Shown: one piece after another, positions 54,982 to 64,000 of the stretch
Layout of the letters: every line of letters starts with the position of its first letter
Position numbering within the stretch: the first letter of the stretch is position 1
Source of the DNA: Bacteroidia bacterium
Lineage (GTDB): Bacteria > Bacteroidota > Bacteroidia > Cytophagales > Cyclobacteriaceae
Direction: 5' to 3'
DNA: 64,000 bases
NCBI GenBank assembly: GCA_030425425.1
Contig: JAUIAO010000010.1
Location: 1-64,000 of the forward strand
Program-made: the position numbers and the translations under genes
Notes under the pieces: generated by a model
Told to the model about the DNA's origin: nothing
The model's database searches: none
The model's input: the letters and a program-made list of their open reading frames with translations, nothing else

Positions 54982-56253
54982 TTGGCAAAAAACACCAACC
55001 ATATCACTTATCAACCAGGAGTAGAAGACGTCAAAAAAGCACATAATAAGCTGAAAAAAGTCATCTATCAGACTCCCCTGCAATTCAATTTCAATTTAAG
55101 TGAAAGGCTGAATGCCAATATATATCTAAAAAGAGAAGATACTCAGATCGTAAGATCATACAAAATCCGCGGTGCTTACAACAAGCTCACTTCATTATCA
55201 GAAGCTGAATTGAAAAATGGAGTAGTATGTGCTAGTGCAGGTAACCATGCCCAGGGGGTGGCGCTTTCTTGCCAAAAATTGAATGTTCATGGGGTAATTT
55301 TCATGCCCACTCCTACGCCTAGACAAAAAGTGCAGCAGGTGAAAATGTTTGGAAAAAGCAATGTGGAAGTAATCCTTACCGGAGACACATTCGATGATGC
55401 CTATGCTGCGGCCATGGCCTATTGTAAGGAAAACGAATCCACCTTTATCCATCCATTCGATGATGAAAAAGTCATTGAGGGTCAGGCCACTGTTGGTTTG
55501 GAGCTGTTTAAAGAAGCAGATTTCACTATCGACTATGTATTCATACCTGTTGGAGGTGGCGGATTATCCGCTGGTGTTTCCTCCATTTTGAAATCATTGA
55601 GTTCGGAAACAAAAATCATCGGTGTAGAACCAGCAGGCGCCCCTTCTATGAAAGAATCCTGGCAAAAAGGTGAAGTGGTGACACTGGACACGATAGATAA
55701 GTTTGTGGATGGTGCGGCAGTCAAAAGAGTAGGTGAGCTTACCTTTCCACTTTGCAAAACGTACATGGATGAAATAGCACTGGTAGATGAGGGCAAGCTA
55801 TGCTCATCATTGATCAATATGTACAATGAGAGCGGAATAGTGCTTGAGCCAGCAGGTGCACTAGCTGTGGCCGTGCTAGATCAGTATCAGGAAAAAATAG
55901 CCGGCAAGAATGTCATTTGTTTACTTACTGGCAGTAATAACGACATTACCAGAACAGAAGAAATCCGGGAGCGATCACTTTTATACGAGGAATTGATGCA
56001 TTATTTCATCATTAGATTTCCCCAGCGCGCCGGAGCACTAAAAGAATTTGTAGCGGAAGTATTGGGTCCGGATGATGACATTATTCATTTTGAATACACT
56101 AAAAAAACATCCCGAGAAAAAGGACCAGCGCTTGTTGGAATAGAATTGAAAAGTAAGGAAGATTTCGAACCGCTATTAGGAAGGATGAAACAGAGAAATT
56201 TTCTTGGAGAGTATCTCAATAAAAAACCTGACCTGTTCAGCTACATGATTTAG
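54982..56253 (+). CDS. ilvA: threonine ammonia-lyase (threonine dehydratase)
   Basis: A 423-residue PLP enzyme of fold type II that converts threonine to 2-oxobutanoate and ammonia, the committing step to isoleucine. The PLP Lys is in VRSYKIRGAYNKL (about 55) and the phosphate-binding loop is VGGGGLSAGV (about 193). From about 335 an ACT-like regulatory domain (YFIIRFPQRAGALKEFV) is expected to bind Ile. The start is TTG because no ATG lies near. It sits between the ilv and thr genes, linking both paths. Confidence 0.93.
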   Translation: MAKNTNHITYQPGVEDVKKAHNKLKKVIYQTPLQFNFNLSERLNANIYLKREDTQIVRSYKIRGAYNKLTSLSEAELKNGVVCASAGNHAQGVALSCQKLNVHGVIFMPTPTPRQKVQQVKMFGKSNVEVILTGDTFDDAYAAAMAYCKENESTFIHPFDDEKVIEGQATVGLELFKEADFTIDYVFIPVGGGGLSAGVSSILKSLSSETKIIGVEPAGAPSMKESWQKGEVVTLDTIDKFVDGAAVKRVGELTFPLCKTYMDEIALVDEGKLCSSLINMYNESGIVLEPAGALAVAVLDQYQEKIAGKNVICLLTGSNNDITRTEEIRERSLLYEELMHYFIIRFPQRAGALKEFVAEVLGPDDDIIHFEYTKKTSREKGPALVGIELKSKEDFEPLLGRMKQRNFLGEYLNKKPDLFSYMI

Positions 56254-56395
56254 TTTCGTAGTGGTTTTGGTGGAGATTGGGAGTAATCAGAAAGCGTTCT
56301 GTGTAGATAATAGAATTAAATGTTGCTCATAAAGAGTTTTGGATTCCACATTCCTTACTCGAAATGGGTGATTTTTGAACAAGAAATAATACAAA

Positions 56396-58828
56396 ATGAA
56401 GGTATTAAAATTTGGAGGAACCTCGGTAGGTCATGAAGAAGCAATCAGACAGGTTGCTAAAATAGTGCAATCATCAACTGAGCAGCAAGTGATTGTGACG
56501 AGTGCTGTAGGTGGCGTCACGGACCAGCTGGTGAAGATTGGCGAAAAAGCCGCCGCTGGAAATAAAAACTATTCTGCATACATCGAAACGGTGAAAGTAC
56601 AACATGAGAAGATTTACTATAACCTTATCGAAAACAAACCGGATGAGCAGTTTTATGAAATAATCCAGGAATTTGAAGATATCTGTAAAGGCGTTTGGCT
56701 ACTCAGAGAATTAACCCCTCGAAGCGCTGATTACATTCACAGCACAGGCGAAAGGCTCTCCAACCTTATCCTGAAAGAATTTTTCAGGAATGAAGGCATG
56801 GATGTTACGTTGTATGATAGCCGTGAGTATATCATTACAGATGATCATTTTGGACATGCCAATGTGAACTTTAAAGAAACTGAGAAAAGACTCAAAGAAA
56901 TCTCCAAATCATTCAGTAAAATCAACTTGTTCCCCGGATTTGTGTCATCTACACTCGATGGGCAAACCACTACACTTGGAAGAGGCGGATCAGACTACTC
57001 AGCAGCTATCATTGCAGGAGTATTAGATGCGGATCATTTCGAGATCTGGACTGACGTAGATGGTCTGATGACAGCTGATCCTCGTATGGTAAAGAGGGCA
57101 AACTTCATAGAACATGTGTCTTACGAGGAGGCACTCGAACTCTCCCATTTCGGAGCAAAAGTGATCTATCCGCCAAGCATCCAACCTGCTCTTGCAAAAG
57201 GAATTGCCATTACAATCAAAAACACCTTCAACCCTGATCATTCGGGTACATTGATTACCAAAGAATGGGATGATAAAAAAGAGCTGATCAGAGGAATATC
57301 GAGTATCAAAGACATATCTCTGGTCACATTGAGTGGAAGTGGTATGGTAGGAATACCAAAGTTTTCGTTCCGCTTTTTCAGAGCACTTTCAGAGGCCCAG
57401 GTGAATGTAATTCTGATTACTCAGTCTAGTTCTGAGCACACCATCTCCGTAGGAATCGACTCAAAAGAGGCGAAAAGAGCGTTAAAAGCACTTAATAAAG
57501 AGTTTGAGGATAGCCTGGAACGCAAAAAGATTGATCCGATTTTAGTAGAAGATGGTCTTTCTATCATCGCTTTGGTTGGGTCCAATATGAGAAATCAAGT
57601 GGGAGTAAGCGGTCAGATGTTCAATGTCCTTGGTAAAAACGGAGTGAGCATCAAGGCTATTGCTCAGGGTTCTTCAGAGAGAAATATCTCCGCAGTAATC
57701 TCCAAAGAAGACCTCAACAAGGCTGTCAATGTATTGCATGAAGGCTTCTTCGTTTCTGCCATGAAGCGTGTGAATTTATTCATTATTGGTACAGGAAATG
57801 TTGGCCGTGCCTTCATTCAGCAATTGGTTCAGCAATTCAGCTACCTGAAGAAAAACCATCAGCTAAATATAAAAATCATCGGATTGGCAAACAGTCGTTT
57901 GATGCATTTTGAAAAGGACGGAATCCCATTATCCAAATGGGAGACTTACCTGAAAGGTGGGCAGAAATATGGCAAGAAGGAATTCTTACAACAGATGTAT
58001 GATGTAAACCTTCGAAATAGTATTTTCATTGACATTACTGCATCAGAGGATGTGGCTTCCTTATACCAGGAAGTCCTGAGAAAAAGCATCTCAGTGGTTA
58101 CACCTAATAAAATTGCCGCCACGGGGCCTTTTCAGGAATACACCAAACTCAAGCAGGATTGTAAAAAATACGGCGCCAAGTTCCTTTTCGAAACGAATGT
58201 TTGTGCCGGGCTTCCAATACTTTCAACACTAAGCGATCTTGTTAGAAGTGGTGATGAAGTGCACAGCATAGAAGCAGTACTTTCTGGCACGTTGGTATTT
58301 CTTTTCAATGAATATAATGGTACTACAAAGTTTGTAGACGTGATTAAAAAAGCTAAAGAGCTCGGGTTTACAGAACCAGACCCAAGATTAGATTTGTTTG
58401 GAGCGGATGTGAAGCGTAAGCTTACTATTCTGATTCGTGAAAGTGGATACAAATGCGAATATGATGAAATCGAATTGAAGTCCTTCTTACCAGAAAGCTG
58501 TTTGAAAAGTGATAGTCTGGATGACTTTTATGCAGCGGTGGAGAATGAAGAGGCGCACTTCAAGAACCTATATGAAAATGCTGCCGAAAACGGGAAAAGA
58601 CTCAAGGTGGTGGCCAAGTATGCCAATGGACATGGAACTGTAGAGCTGGAAGCTGTAGATGCTTCACATCCTTTCTACAACCTGGAGGGTAAGGACAATA
58701 TAGTGCTATTCTACACCAACAGATACAAAGAGCAACCAATGGTGATCAAAGGTGCAGGTGCAGGTGCAGAGGTGACAGCTTCTGGAATCTTTGCAGATGT
58801 ACTTAGACTCTCGTCAAACGATAATTAA
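56396..58828 (+). CDS. thrA: bifunctional aspartokinase / homoserine dehydrogenase
   Basis: An 810-residue two-domain enzyme. The aspartokinase (KFGGTSVG at 4-11, catalytic region to about 285) phosphorylates aspartate, two ACT domains follow (about 310-450), and homoserine dehydrogenase starts with the NAD loop IGTGNVGRAF (about 463) and includes SGTLVFLFNEY. It catalyses the first and third steps of the Thr/Met branch. Threonine feedback through the ACT domains is typical. The upstream 142 bp hold no leader peptide that I can find. Confidence 0.95.
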   Translation: MKVLKFGGTSVGHEEAIRQVAKIVQSSTEQQVIVTSAVGGVTDQLVKIGEKAAAGNKNYSAYIETVKVQHEKIYYNLIENKPDEQFYEIIQEFEDICKGVWLLRELTPRSADYIHSTGERLSNLILKEFFRNEGMDVTLYDSREYIITDDHFGHANVNFKETEKRLKEISKSFSKINLFPGFVSSTLDGQTTTLGRGGSDYSAAIIAGVLDADHFEIWTDVDGLMTADPRMVKRANFIEHVSYEEALELSHFGAKVIYPPSIQPALAKGIAITIKNTFNPDHSGTLITKEWDDKKELIRGISSIKDISLVTLSGSGMVGIPKFSFRFFRALSEAQVNVILITQSSSEHTISVGIDSKEAKRALKALNKEFEDSLERKKIDPILVEDGLSIIALVGSNMRNQVGVSGQMFNVLGKNGVSIKAIAQGSSERNISAVISKEDLNKAVNVLHEGFFVSAMKRVNLFIIGTGNVGRAFIQQLVQQFSYLKKNHQLNIKIIGLANSRLMHFEKDGIPLSKWETYLKGGQKYGKKEFLQQMYDVNLRNSIFIDITASEDVASLYQEVLRKSISVVTPNKIAATGPFQEYTKLKQDCKKYGAKFLFETNVCAGLPILSTLSDLVRSGDEVHSIEAVLSGTLVFLFNEYNGTTKFVDVIKKAKELGFTEPDPRLDLFGADVKRKLTILIRESGYKCEYDEIELKSFLPESCLKSDSLDDFYAAVENEEAHFKNLYENAAENGKRLKVVAKYANGHGTVELEAVDASHPFYNLEGKDNIVLFYTNRYKEQPMVIKGAGAGAEVTASGIFADVLRLSSNDN

Positions 58829-58840
58829 TAGCGAACAATC

Positions 58841-59764
58841 ATGTTAGAAAAAGTTCAGGTTTTTGCCCCGGCATCTGTGGCCAATGTGGGCCCCGGATAC
58901 GATACTTTTGGATTCGCTATCGAAGAATTGGGAGATATCATCACATTGACCAAGCGTCAGGATGATATGCTAAAAATTCTCCCTGCAGAAGGTGCCGATT
59001 TACCATTAGAACCGGAAAACAATGTGGCCACAGTAGCCATTCAATCACTATTAGATCATCTTGGATCTGAACAGGGTATGGATGTGCACATCAAAAAATT
59101 GTTCAAACCAGGAAGTGGATTGGGAAGTAGTGCATCCAGTGCATCCGGCGCAGCATTTGCCGCTAATATTTTACTAGGTCGTCCACTTAAAACTCCAGAA
59201 TTGCTCATACATGCATTGGAGGGGGAAAAACTAGCATCTGGAAGTATTCATGCGGATAATGTAGCTCCTTCACTTTTAGGTGGATTTCAAGTGATGCGCA
59301 GCTATGAACCTTTAGATATTTTTCAGGTACCTACACCTGACAATTTGCATGTTTTGATCATTAGACCGGATGTAGAAGTAAAAACTTCCATGGCTAAAGG
59401 TTTGATTCCCAAAGAAATGACTGTGAAAAATGCACGTGAACAATGGGGCAATGTGGGTGCCTTAATTCATGCCATGCATTCTGCAGATTTCGAACTATTA
59501 GGTAGATCTATAACAGATCGTATCGCAGAGCCATACAGGAAGCAATTGATCCCTCAGTATGATGAAGTGAAAGAGGAGGCTATGCAACTTGGCAGTGTTG
59601 GATTTAACATTTCCGGATCTGGCCCAAGTATGTTTGCCTTGTTCAAAGACGAAAAATCTGCTAGGGTTTGCCAAAAATATGTGAAGGAGATTTACGAAAA
59701 AACCAATCAAGAGGTAATGATGCACCTCTCCAAAATCAACCCAAATGGTTGTCAGGTAATCTAA
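58841..59764 (+). CDS. thrB: homoserine kinase
   Basis: A 307-residue GHMP-family kinase that makes O-phosphohomoserine. Motif 1 is FAPASVANVGPGYDTFGFA (7-25) and the ATP loop is PGSGLGSSASSASGAAFA (about 91-108); motif 3 is GFNISGSGPSMFAL (about 250). It starts 12 bp after thrA and is 39 bp before thrC. Confidence 0.95.
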   Translation: MLEKVQVFAPASVANVGPGYDTFGFAIEELGDIITLTKRQDDMLKILPAEGADLPLEPENNVATVAIQSLLDHLGSEQGMDVHIKKLFKPGSGLGSSASSASGAAFAANILLGRPLKTPELLIHALEGEKLASGSIHADNVAPSLLGGFQVMRSYEPLDIFQVPTPDNLHVLIIRPDVEVKTSMAKGLIPKEMTVKNAREQWGNVGALIHAMHSADFELLGRSITDRIAEPYRKQLIPQYDEVKEEAMQLGSVGFNISGSGPSMFALFKDEKSARVCQKYVKEIYEKTNQEVMMHLSKINPNGCQVI

Positions 59765-59803
59765 TTTCCACTTTTTACAGAATCATTTTCAAGAGATAAA
59801 CAA

Positions 59804-61087
59804 ATGAAATTTTACTCTACCAACGGAAAATCTCCCTCAGTTTCGTTTAAAGAAGCTGTCATTAAAAGCCTTCCAAAAGATAGAGGATTGTATTTTCCCG
59901 AGTCCATTCCTCAGCTTAGTACTGACTTTATCAATACATTGTCTGATAAATCAATTGCTGAAATTGGATTTGAGGTACTCAGAGAATTTACCAGTGAGGA
60001 TATTCCTGAATCTAAGCTGCAGGAAATACTAGAGGAAGCATTGAATTTTGAGATTCCCGCGGTAGAAGTAGAAAAAAATATTTATTCTCTGGAGTTGTAT
60101 CACGGTCCCACCTATGCTTTCAAAGACGTTGGGGCCAGGTTTCTGGCGAGATGTCTCGGCTATTTCAATGAGACCGAAAACAAGGAAGTCACCATTCTTG
60201 TAGCTACTTCTGGAGATACTGGTGGCGCAGTAGCTTCTGGCTTTTATAATGTACCAGGAGTGAATGTAGTCATCCTCTACCCTAGCGGCAAAGTCAGTGA
60301 TTTGCAAGAAAAGCAGCTGACCACTTTAGGTGGAAATATTGAAGCTATCGAGGTGAAAGGAACTTTCGACGATTGTCAGGCGATGGTCAAACAGGCATTT
60401 CTGGATGAAGATATCAATCAAAAACTGAATTTGAGTTCTGCCAATTCCATCAATATCGCACGCTGGCTTCCGCAGAGTATTTACTATTATGAAGGTATCA
60501 AACAACTCGATTCTGAAAAGGTAGTGGTAGCTGTCCCATCAGGAAACTATGGCAATATCACTGCTGGGATGTTGGCTAAGAAAATGGGATTAAAAGTTCA
60601 CAGGTTCATAGCAGGATCAAATGCTAATGACGTAGTGCCTCGTTATTTACTCAATGGATTATATGATCCAAAACCAACGATACCTACCTATTCTAACGCC
60701 ATGGATGTAAGCGATCCTAGTAATCATCCAAGAATGCTCGCCTTGCACGATCAGCAGTTTGAATCCATTACCGGACATATTCAAGGTTATACACTTACAG
60801 ATAAGCAAACATTAGATGTAATGAAGTCATGTGTGGAGCAAACGAATTATGTGTTGGATCCTCATGGTGCCATAGGATACGCCAGTCTGAAAGCTGGCCT
60901 AAATGATGGGGAAACAGGCATTTTCCTGGAAACTGCGCACTACAGCAAGTTTTTGAGCACAGTAGAAAAAGCCTTTGGTAATCCTGTAATGCTGCCTGCA
61001 TTTGTGGAGGACCTGATGAAAAGAAAAAAAGTGGCCCACCTTATTGATAATGATTACAATCAATTCAAATCCTACTTACTAGATTAA
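59804..61087 (+). CDS. thrC: threonine synthase
   Basis: A 427-residue PLP enzyme that turns O-phosphohomoserine into threonine. The PLP Lys is in YAFKDVGARF (about 105), the ATSGDTGGAV loop and the PSGNYGN segment bind phosphate and cofactor. Last gene of thrABC; an intrinsic terminator lies at 61172-61201. Confidence 0.95.
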   Translation: MKFYSTNGKSPSVSFKEAVIKSLPKDRGLYFPESIPQLSTDFINTLSDKSIAEIGFEVLREFTSEDIPESKLQEILEEALNFEIPAVEVEKNIYSLELYHGPTYAFKDVGARFLARCLGYFNETENKEVTILVATSGDTGGAVASGFYNVPGVNVVILYPSGKVSDLQEKQLTTLGGNIEAIEVKGTFDDCQAMVKQAFLDEDINQKLNLSSANSINIARWLPQSIYYYEGIKQLDSEKVVVAVPSGNYGNITAGMLAKKMGLKVHRFIAGSNANDVVPRYLLNGLYDPKPTIPTYSNAMDVSDPSNHPRMLALHDQQFESITGHIQGYTLTDKQTLDVMKSCVEQTNYVLDPHGAIGYASLKAGLNDGETGIFLETAHYSKFLSTVEKAFGNPVMLPAFVEDLMKRKKVAHLIDNDYNQFKSYLLD

Positions 61088-61171
61088 TATTGGTGCTCGG
61101 TAGGGTTTTATAAAGGCTTATCGTCTATAATATGAATGATGCTCATCATTCATATAATTGTTGGCGGTAAG

Positions 61172-61201
61172 AGAGGTGTGGCCATACGGTGCACCTCTTT
61201 T
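61172..61201. terminator. terminator between convergent thrC and the sensor kinase
   Basis: Stem AGAGGTG (61172-61178) with CACCTCT (61192-61198), then T residues. Confidence 0.6.
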
Positions 61202-61203
61202 CA

Positions 61204-62430
61204 TTACTGTAGCACAGCGTCAGTGATCGGTAGTTTGACTTGTATTCTCGTGCCTTCTCCGGGTTCACTTCTCAGGCTAAACAAACCACCAATTTTGTCA
61301 GCTCTGGTTCTCATAGAAATCAACCCCAAACTATCCAGTGACTTAGATAAAAACTCCGTATTGAATCCTTTCCCATCATCAATAATCCTTAGGTACAGTG
61401 CCTTTTCATTTTCCTCAAATGAAATGTGACAATTCTTTGCTTTGGCATGAGTCATCACATTCCTGCTACCCTCCTGCACTATTCGATACAAATTCAACAC
61501 CACATCCAGTTTGTACTTCTGCTTAAGATTGAATGTAGCTTCGAAATGAATTGTATTCATATAATTCAGATTATCTACAAGATTTTTAACAAGCAGTTTT
61601 ATATCATCATGATTTTGCAATAATGGATTCAGTGCATGAGACAACCTTCTACTTTCTTGAATTCCTTTATCAGAAACCTCGATTAAGGTATTGATCCGCT
61701 TCACATCTGGTAGTCCCTCGTGTTTGGCTATGTAAGACTTCAAAAGTCCATTCATCAAACCAAAATATTGCTTAATTCCATCATGGATCTCTGAAGAAAC
61801 CTGAGTCCGTTCTTTTTCCAGAGTTTCTATCATTCTATCCATCAAAATAATTTCTGGCTCTCGGATACTCCTAATATCCAATGTCATGATGTAAATCGCT
61901 TGCTTTTCCTGGTAAACAATGCTTTGGCAAAAGGCATGTTGCTTGATGATTTCGCCCGCTTTGTTTTTACTATCAAGGTAGAGTTCCAGGTAACCAGAAT
62001 CGCTTAAAACATCTGCAAGCCTGACCATATCTTCTCGATCGAGACCCACCACAAAATCCAAAACATTACTAGTGAGATATTCTTCCACCGTGCGACCAAA
62101 CTTTCGCTGCGCCGCTTCATTAACACGCAAAAAGGAAAAATCTCTGGCGTCAATGATATATGATGGTACCGGGGTTTTATCAAAGACTATTCGATATGAA
62201 TTAATAGCCTTTTCTAGAGATTCATTGGCCTCATATATGACTTTGTAATCTTGCCTGATCAGAAAATAAAGAAGCGCCCCTGATGATATAACAAATACAA
62301 GTCCTTTGTATGTCTGAATTTCGGTTAGAAAATCTACTGAATCAATGAACAAAGCCAGTATCTTATCCGAAAAAATGATATATATGGTACTAACTATCAG
62401 ATAGATAAAAACAGCTCTATATGCACGCAT
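61204..62430 (-). CDS. PAS-containing sensor histidine kinase, NarX-like
   Basis: A 408-residue membrane kinase. Two N-terminal hydrophobic helices (about 8-25 and 42-60) are followed by a PAS domain (about 85-185), a HisKA_3-type dimerisation helix with phospho-His in SSEIHDGIKQ (about 216), and a HATPase domain (about 300-405). HisKA_3 kinases usually partner with LuxR-type response regulators, but none is next to it here. The signal is unknown. Confidence 0.85.
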   Translation of the reverse strand: MRAYRAVFIYLIVSTIYIIFSDKILALFIDSVDFLTEIQTYKGLVFVISSGALLYFLIRQDYKVIYEANESLEKAINSYRIVFDKTPVPSYIIDARDFSFLRVNEAAQRKFGRTVEEYLTSNVLDFVVGLDREDMVRLADVLSDSGYLELYLDSKNKAGEIIKQHAFCQSIVYQEKQAIYIMTLDIRSIREPEIILMDRMIETLEKERTQVSSEIHDGIKQYFGLMNGLLKSYIAKHEGLPDVKRINTLIEVSDKGIQESRRLSHALNPLLQNHDDIKLLVKNLVDNLNYMNTIHFEATFNLKQKYKLDVVLNLYRIVQEGSRNVMTHAKAKNCHISFEENEKALYLRIIDDGKGFNTEFLSKSLDSLGLISMRTRADKIGGLFSLRSEPGEGTRIQVKLPITDAVLQ

Positions 62431-62491
62431 CTGGTTGAGAATTATGTGGAGAAGTTAGATAATTTTCCGTTAACTTAAAAATATCATCTAT

Positions 62492-63583
62492 TCATCCCAA
62501 CTGCTTTCCGGTTTTTTTGTCCATCAGCCGAACCATAAATCCTGCATCAGGGAAGTGTTCGAGCATTACTTTGATCAAAAAAGTAAGTGGCACAGAAAGT
62601 AACATGCCGGCTGCTCCCCACATAAAAGCCCAGAAAACCAAACTGAATAGGACAGTTACAGTATTGATTGACAGAGACTCTCCGGTCAATTTTGGTTCAA
62701 CTACACTTCCCATCACAAACTGCACTCCTTCGAAGCAGGCAAAAAGGATAAGGAAATCAGAGACACTATTAGCTGTAAGCCCTCCTATCAAGAGTGGAGG
62801 TACGATAGCAATCAACGAACCCACATAAGGAATGTAATTGAGCACAAAAGCTAAAATAGCCCAAAGTAACGCGTATTCTATTCCAAATAACCAACTAACC
62901 ACCCCAATTCCCAAGCCGGTAATCAGACTTACAATGGTCTTCACTTTGATATAAATACTGATCGAATCTTTGACTCGGCGGAAGGCTACAGAAGCTGATG
63001 AATGTTCCTCTCCTTTTTTTCCTACTATATAATCGATCATCTTTTCATACTGAGCAATAGCACCCAATAAGCCAGCGAAATACAAGATTGTCATCAATAG
63101 CTCAGATGCAAACCCACTCAGTGTATTCAGAAAAGAACCAGACATGGAAAGGACTTTTTCAGTAGGCACAAGTCCAGAAATATATTTTCTGAGTTCATCC
63201 TCATTCATTTCACTTCCAAATCTGGCAGTAACCCAATCCGTAATTGGCGCCAGTTCATCGGTCACACCTTCCAGAATTTCTTCTCTGTTAGAAATGAAAT
63301 TACTTACCGTATTGTAAACCAAGAATCCAATGAAGAGAAAAACTATTACGGACACAATCGTAGTAAGTACAATACTTACATTGAGGGAAAATTTTCGCCG
63401 AAAAAGATCCACAAGTGGTTGGAGTAACACCGCAAAGAATAATGCAAAAGCCAAAGGCAAGAAAAGGTTGCTCAGTTCTCTAAGTAAATACAACAGCAAG
63501 ATGCCTAGCAGAATAAGCACAGCATTTTTGATCACGCGAAGAGACCTGGCAATTTCTTCAGAGTAGTTTTCCATTCTGTTCAA
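62492..63583 (-). CDS. AI-2E family (UPF0118) transporter
   Basis: A 363-residue membrane protein with about eight hydrophobic helices and the family pattern: NLFLPLAFALFFAVLLQPLVDLF at the N terminus, a periplasmic amphipathic stretch, then NYIPYVGSLIAIVPPLLIG and LVFWAFMWGAAGMLLSVPLTFL. Named after YdgG/TqsA, but members include Na+/H+ antiporters, so the substrate is not known. Single gene, minus strand. Confidence 0.85.
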   Translation of the reverse strand: MNRMENYSEEIARSLRVIKNAVLILLGILLLYLLRELSNLFLPLAFALFFAVLLQPLVDLFRRKFSLNVSIVLTTIVSVIVFLFIGFLVYNTVSNFISNREEILEGVTDELAPITDWVTARFGSEMNEDELRKYISGLVPTEKVLSMSGSFLNTLSGFASELLMTILYFAGLLGAIAQYEKMIDYIVGKKGEEHSSASVAFRRVKDSISIYIKVKTIVSLITGLGIGVVSWLFGIEYALLWAILAFVLNYIPYVGSLIAIVPPLLIGGLTANSVSDFLILFACFEGVQFVMGSVVEPKLTGESLSINTVTVLFSLVFWAFMWGAAGMLLSVPLTFLIKVMLEHFPDAGFMVRLMDKKTGKQLG

Positions 63584-63668
63584 AAATTGAAATTATTAAA
63601 TACAGAATTAGATGAAAAGTCCAAGATTACCAATGGACTCAAGAGAGAATATTGAAAAAGTATAAACA

Positions 63669-63701
63669 AAAAGGGTGACTCTCTTTCGAAAACCACCCTT
63701 T
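63669..63701 (-). terminator. intrinsic terminator on the minus strand
   Basis: Stem AAAGGGTG/CACCCTTT (63670-63677 with 63694-63701). On the minus strand it is followed by TTTTTG and further T residues. The stretch 63584-64000 shows no gene on either strand. A perfect inverted structure near 63859-63883 suggests that a minus-strand RNA may end at this terminator. Confidence 0.5.
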
Positions 63702-64000
63702 CAATTTTCAGTTGCCGTAGCTCCTGCAAACTGTCAAGTTACTGTTTAGAAACCTTCGAAGATTTCCTATTAGCAAAACTAATCCTCCATCTTCTGTAAA
63801 TTTTTCACGCCACGCTGATGAGTGCCTTAGCGATCTCTTCAACTTTTGCGAGATAAATCTGAAACGTTCGTTTCGATTTCCTATCCCTTGCTTGATGATA
63901 CTAAGGTACTTTTATAAATCATATTTGTAAAGAATTTACCGTCTTGGTTTTCCACTAGTTTTGCACCCACTTATACCATACTTCTACACCTACTTATCCA

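Noticed and set aside
63805-63830. Hammerhead ribozyme core (CTGATGAG)
   Set aside because: The GAAA segment and helix II required by the motif are absent.

Overview
The window looks like the chromosome of a Bacteroidota bacterium, probably a marine Cytophagales relative. This is inferred from the moderately AT-rich sequence, start codons mostly without Shine-Dalgarno sequences, promoters of the TTTG/TAnnTTTG type (gapA at 35478-35508, ilv leader at 48717-48749), intergenic TGAGCYTGTCGAA palindromes, and the style of the proteins. No species can be named from the sequence alone.

Positions 1 to about 35100 are a tailed-phage (siphovirus-like) prophage. A tyrosine integrase (33806-35038, minus) sits next to the 3' end of a tRNA-Glu (35110-35181, minus), the usual arrangement after integration into a tRNA gene. 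The second attachment site was not found and probably lies left of the window, with the early and replication genes. The order is: small accessory genes and a GTTACA repeat array (1-2190); S49 protease, major capsid protein and likely tail tube (2190-6497); a glycosyltransferase-like gene, a PLD-like gene, small and large terminase and portal (6589-13406); connector genes, a second glycosyltransferase and a likely tail terminator (13403-17220); an accessory block with antirepressor, regulators, an sRNA candidate and a reverse-strand ArdC-like pair (17209-22224); tape measure, distal tail, lysis genes and fibre-like proteins (22633-33803).

Four observations in the phage stand out. Three virion proteins end in nearly the same Ser/Gly tag (SxGGGL) while two glycosyltransferase-like genes lie among the structural genes, which suggests a virion glycosylation system. 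At least six leaders share GTCCTTT followed 19-20 nt later by a TAnnTTTG-like box, which suggests one class of phage promoter. Palindromes with a TGAGCYTGTCGAA core and arms that differ from copy to copy are inserted in frame inside phage genes. A 160-bp nested inverted-repeat element lies at 567-726.

From 35182 onward the genes are chromosomal: gapA; a lipoprotein; an orphan TPR-histidine kinase-receiver hybrid; an ABC ATPase with an EamA transporter; sucC; a solenoid membrane protein and a DUF559 endonuclease-like gene set among GC-rich inverted repeats; a trehalose synthase-maltokinase fusion; then ilvE-ilvD-ilvB-ilvN-ilvC, ilvA and thrA-thrB-thrC; a NarX-like sensor kinase; and an AI-2E family transporter. 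The ilv operon begins with a 28-codon leader peptide with 13 Ile/Leu/Val codons, followed by an intrinsic terminator just before ilvE: a textbook attenuator layout. ThrABC and IlvA take aspartate semialdehyde to threonine and 2-oxobutanoate, and IlvBN, IlvC, IlvD and IlvE finish isoleucine, valine and the leucine precursor.
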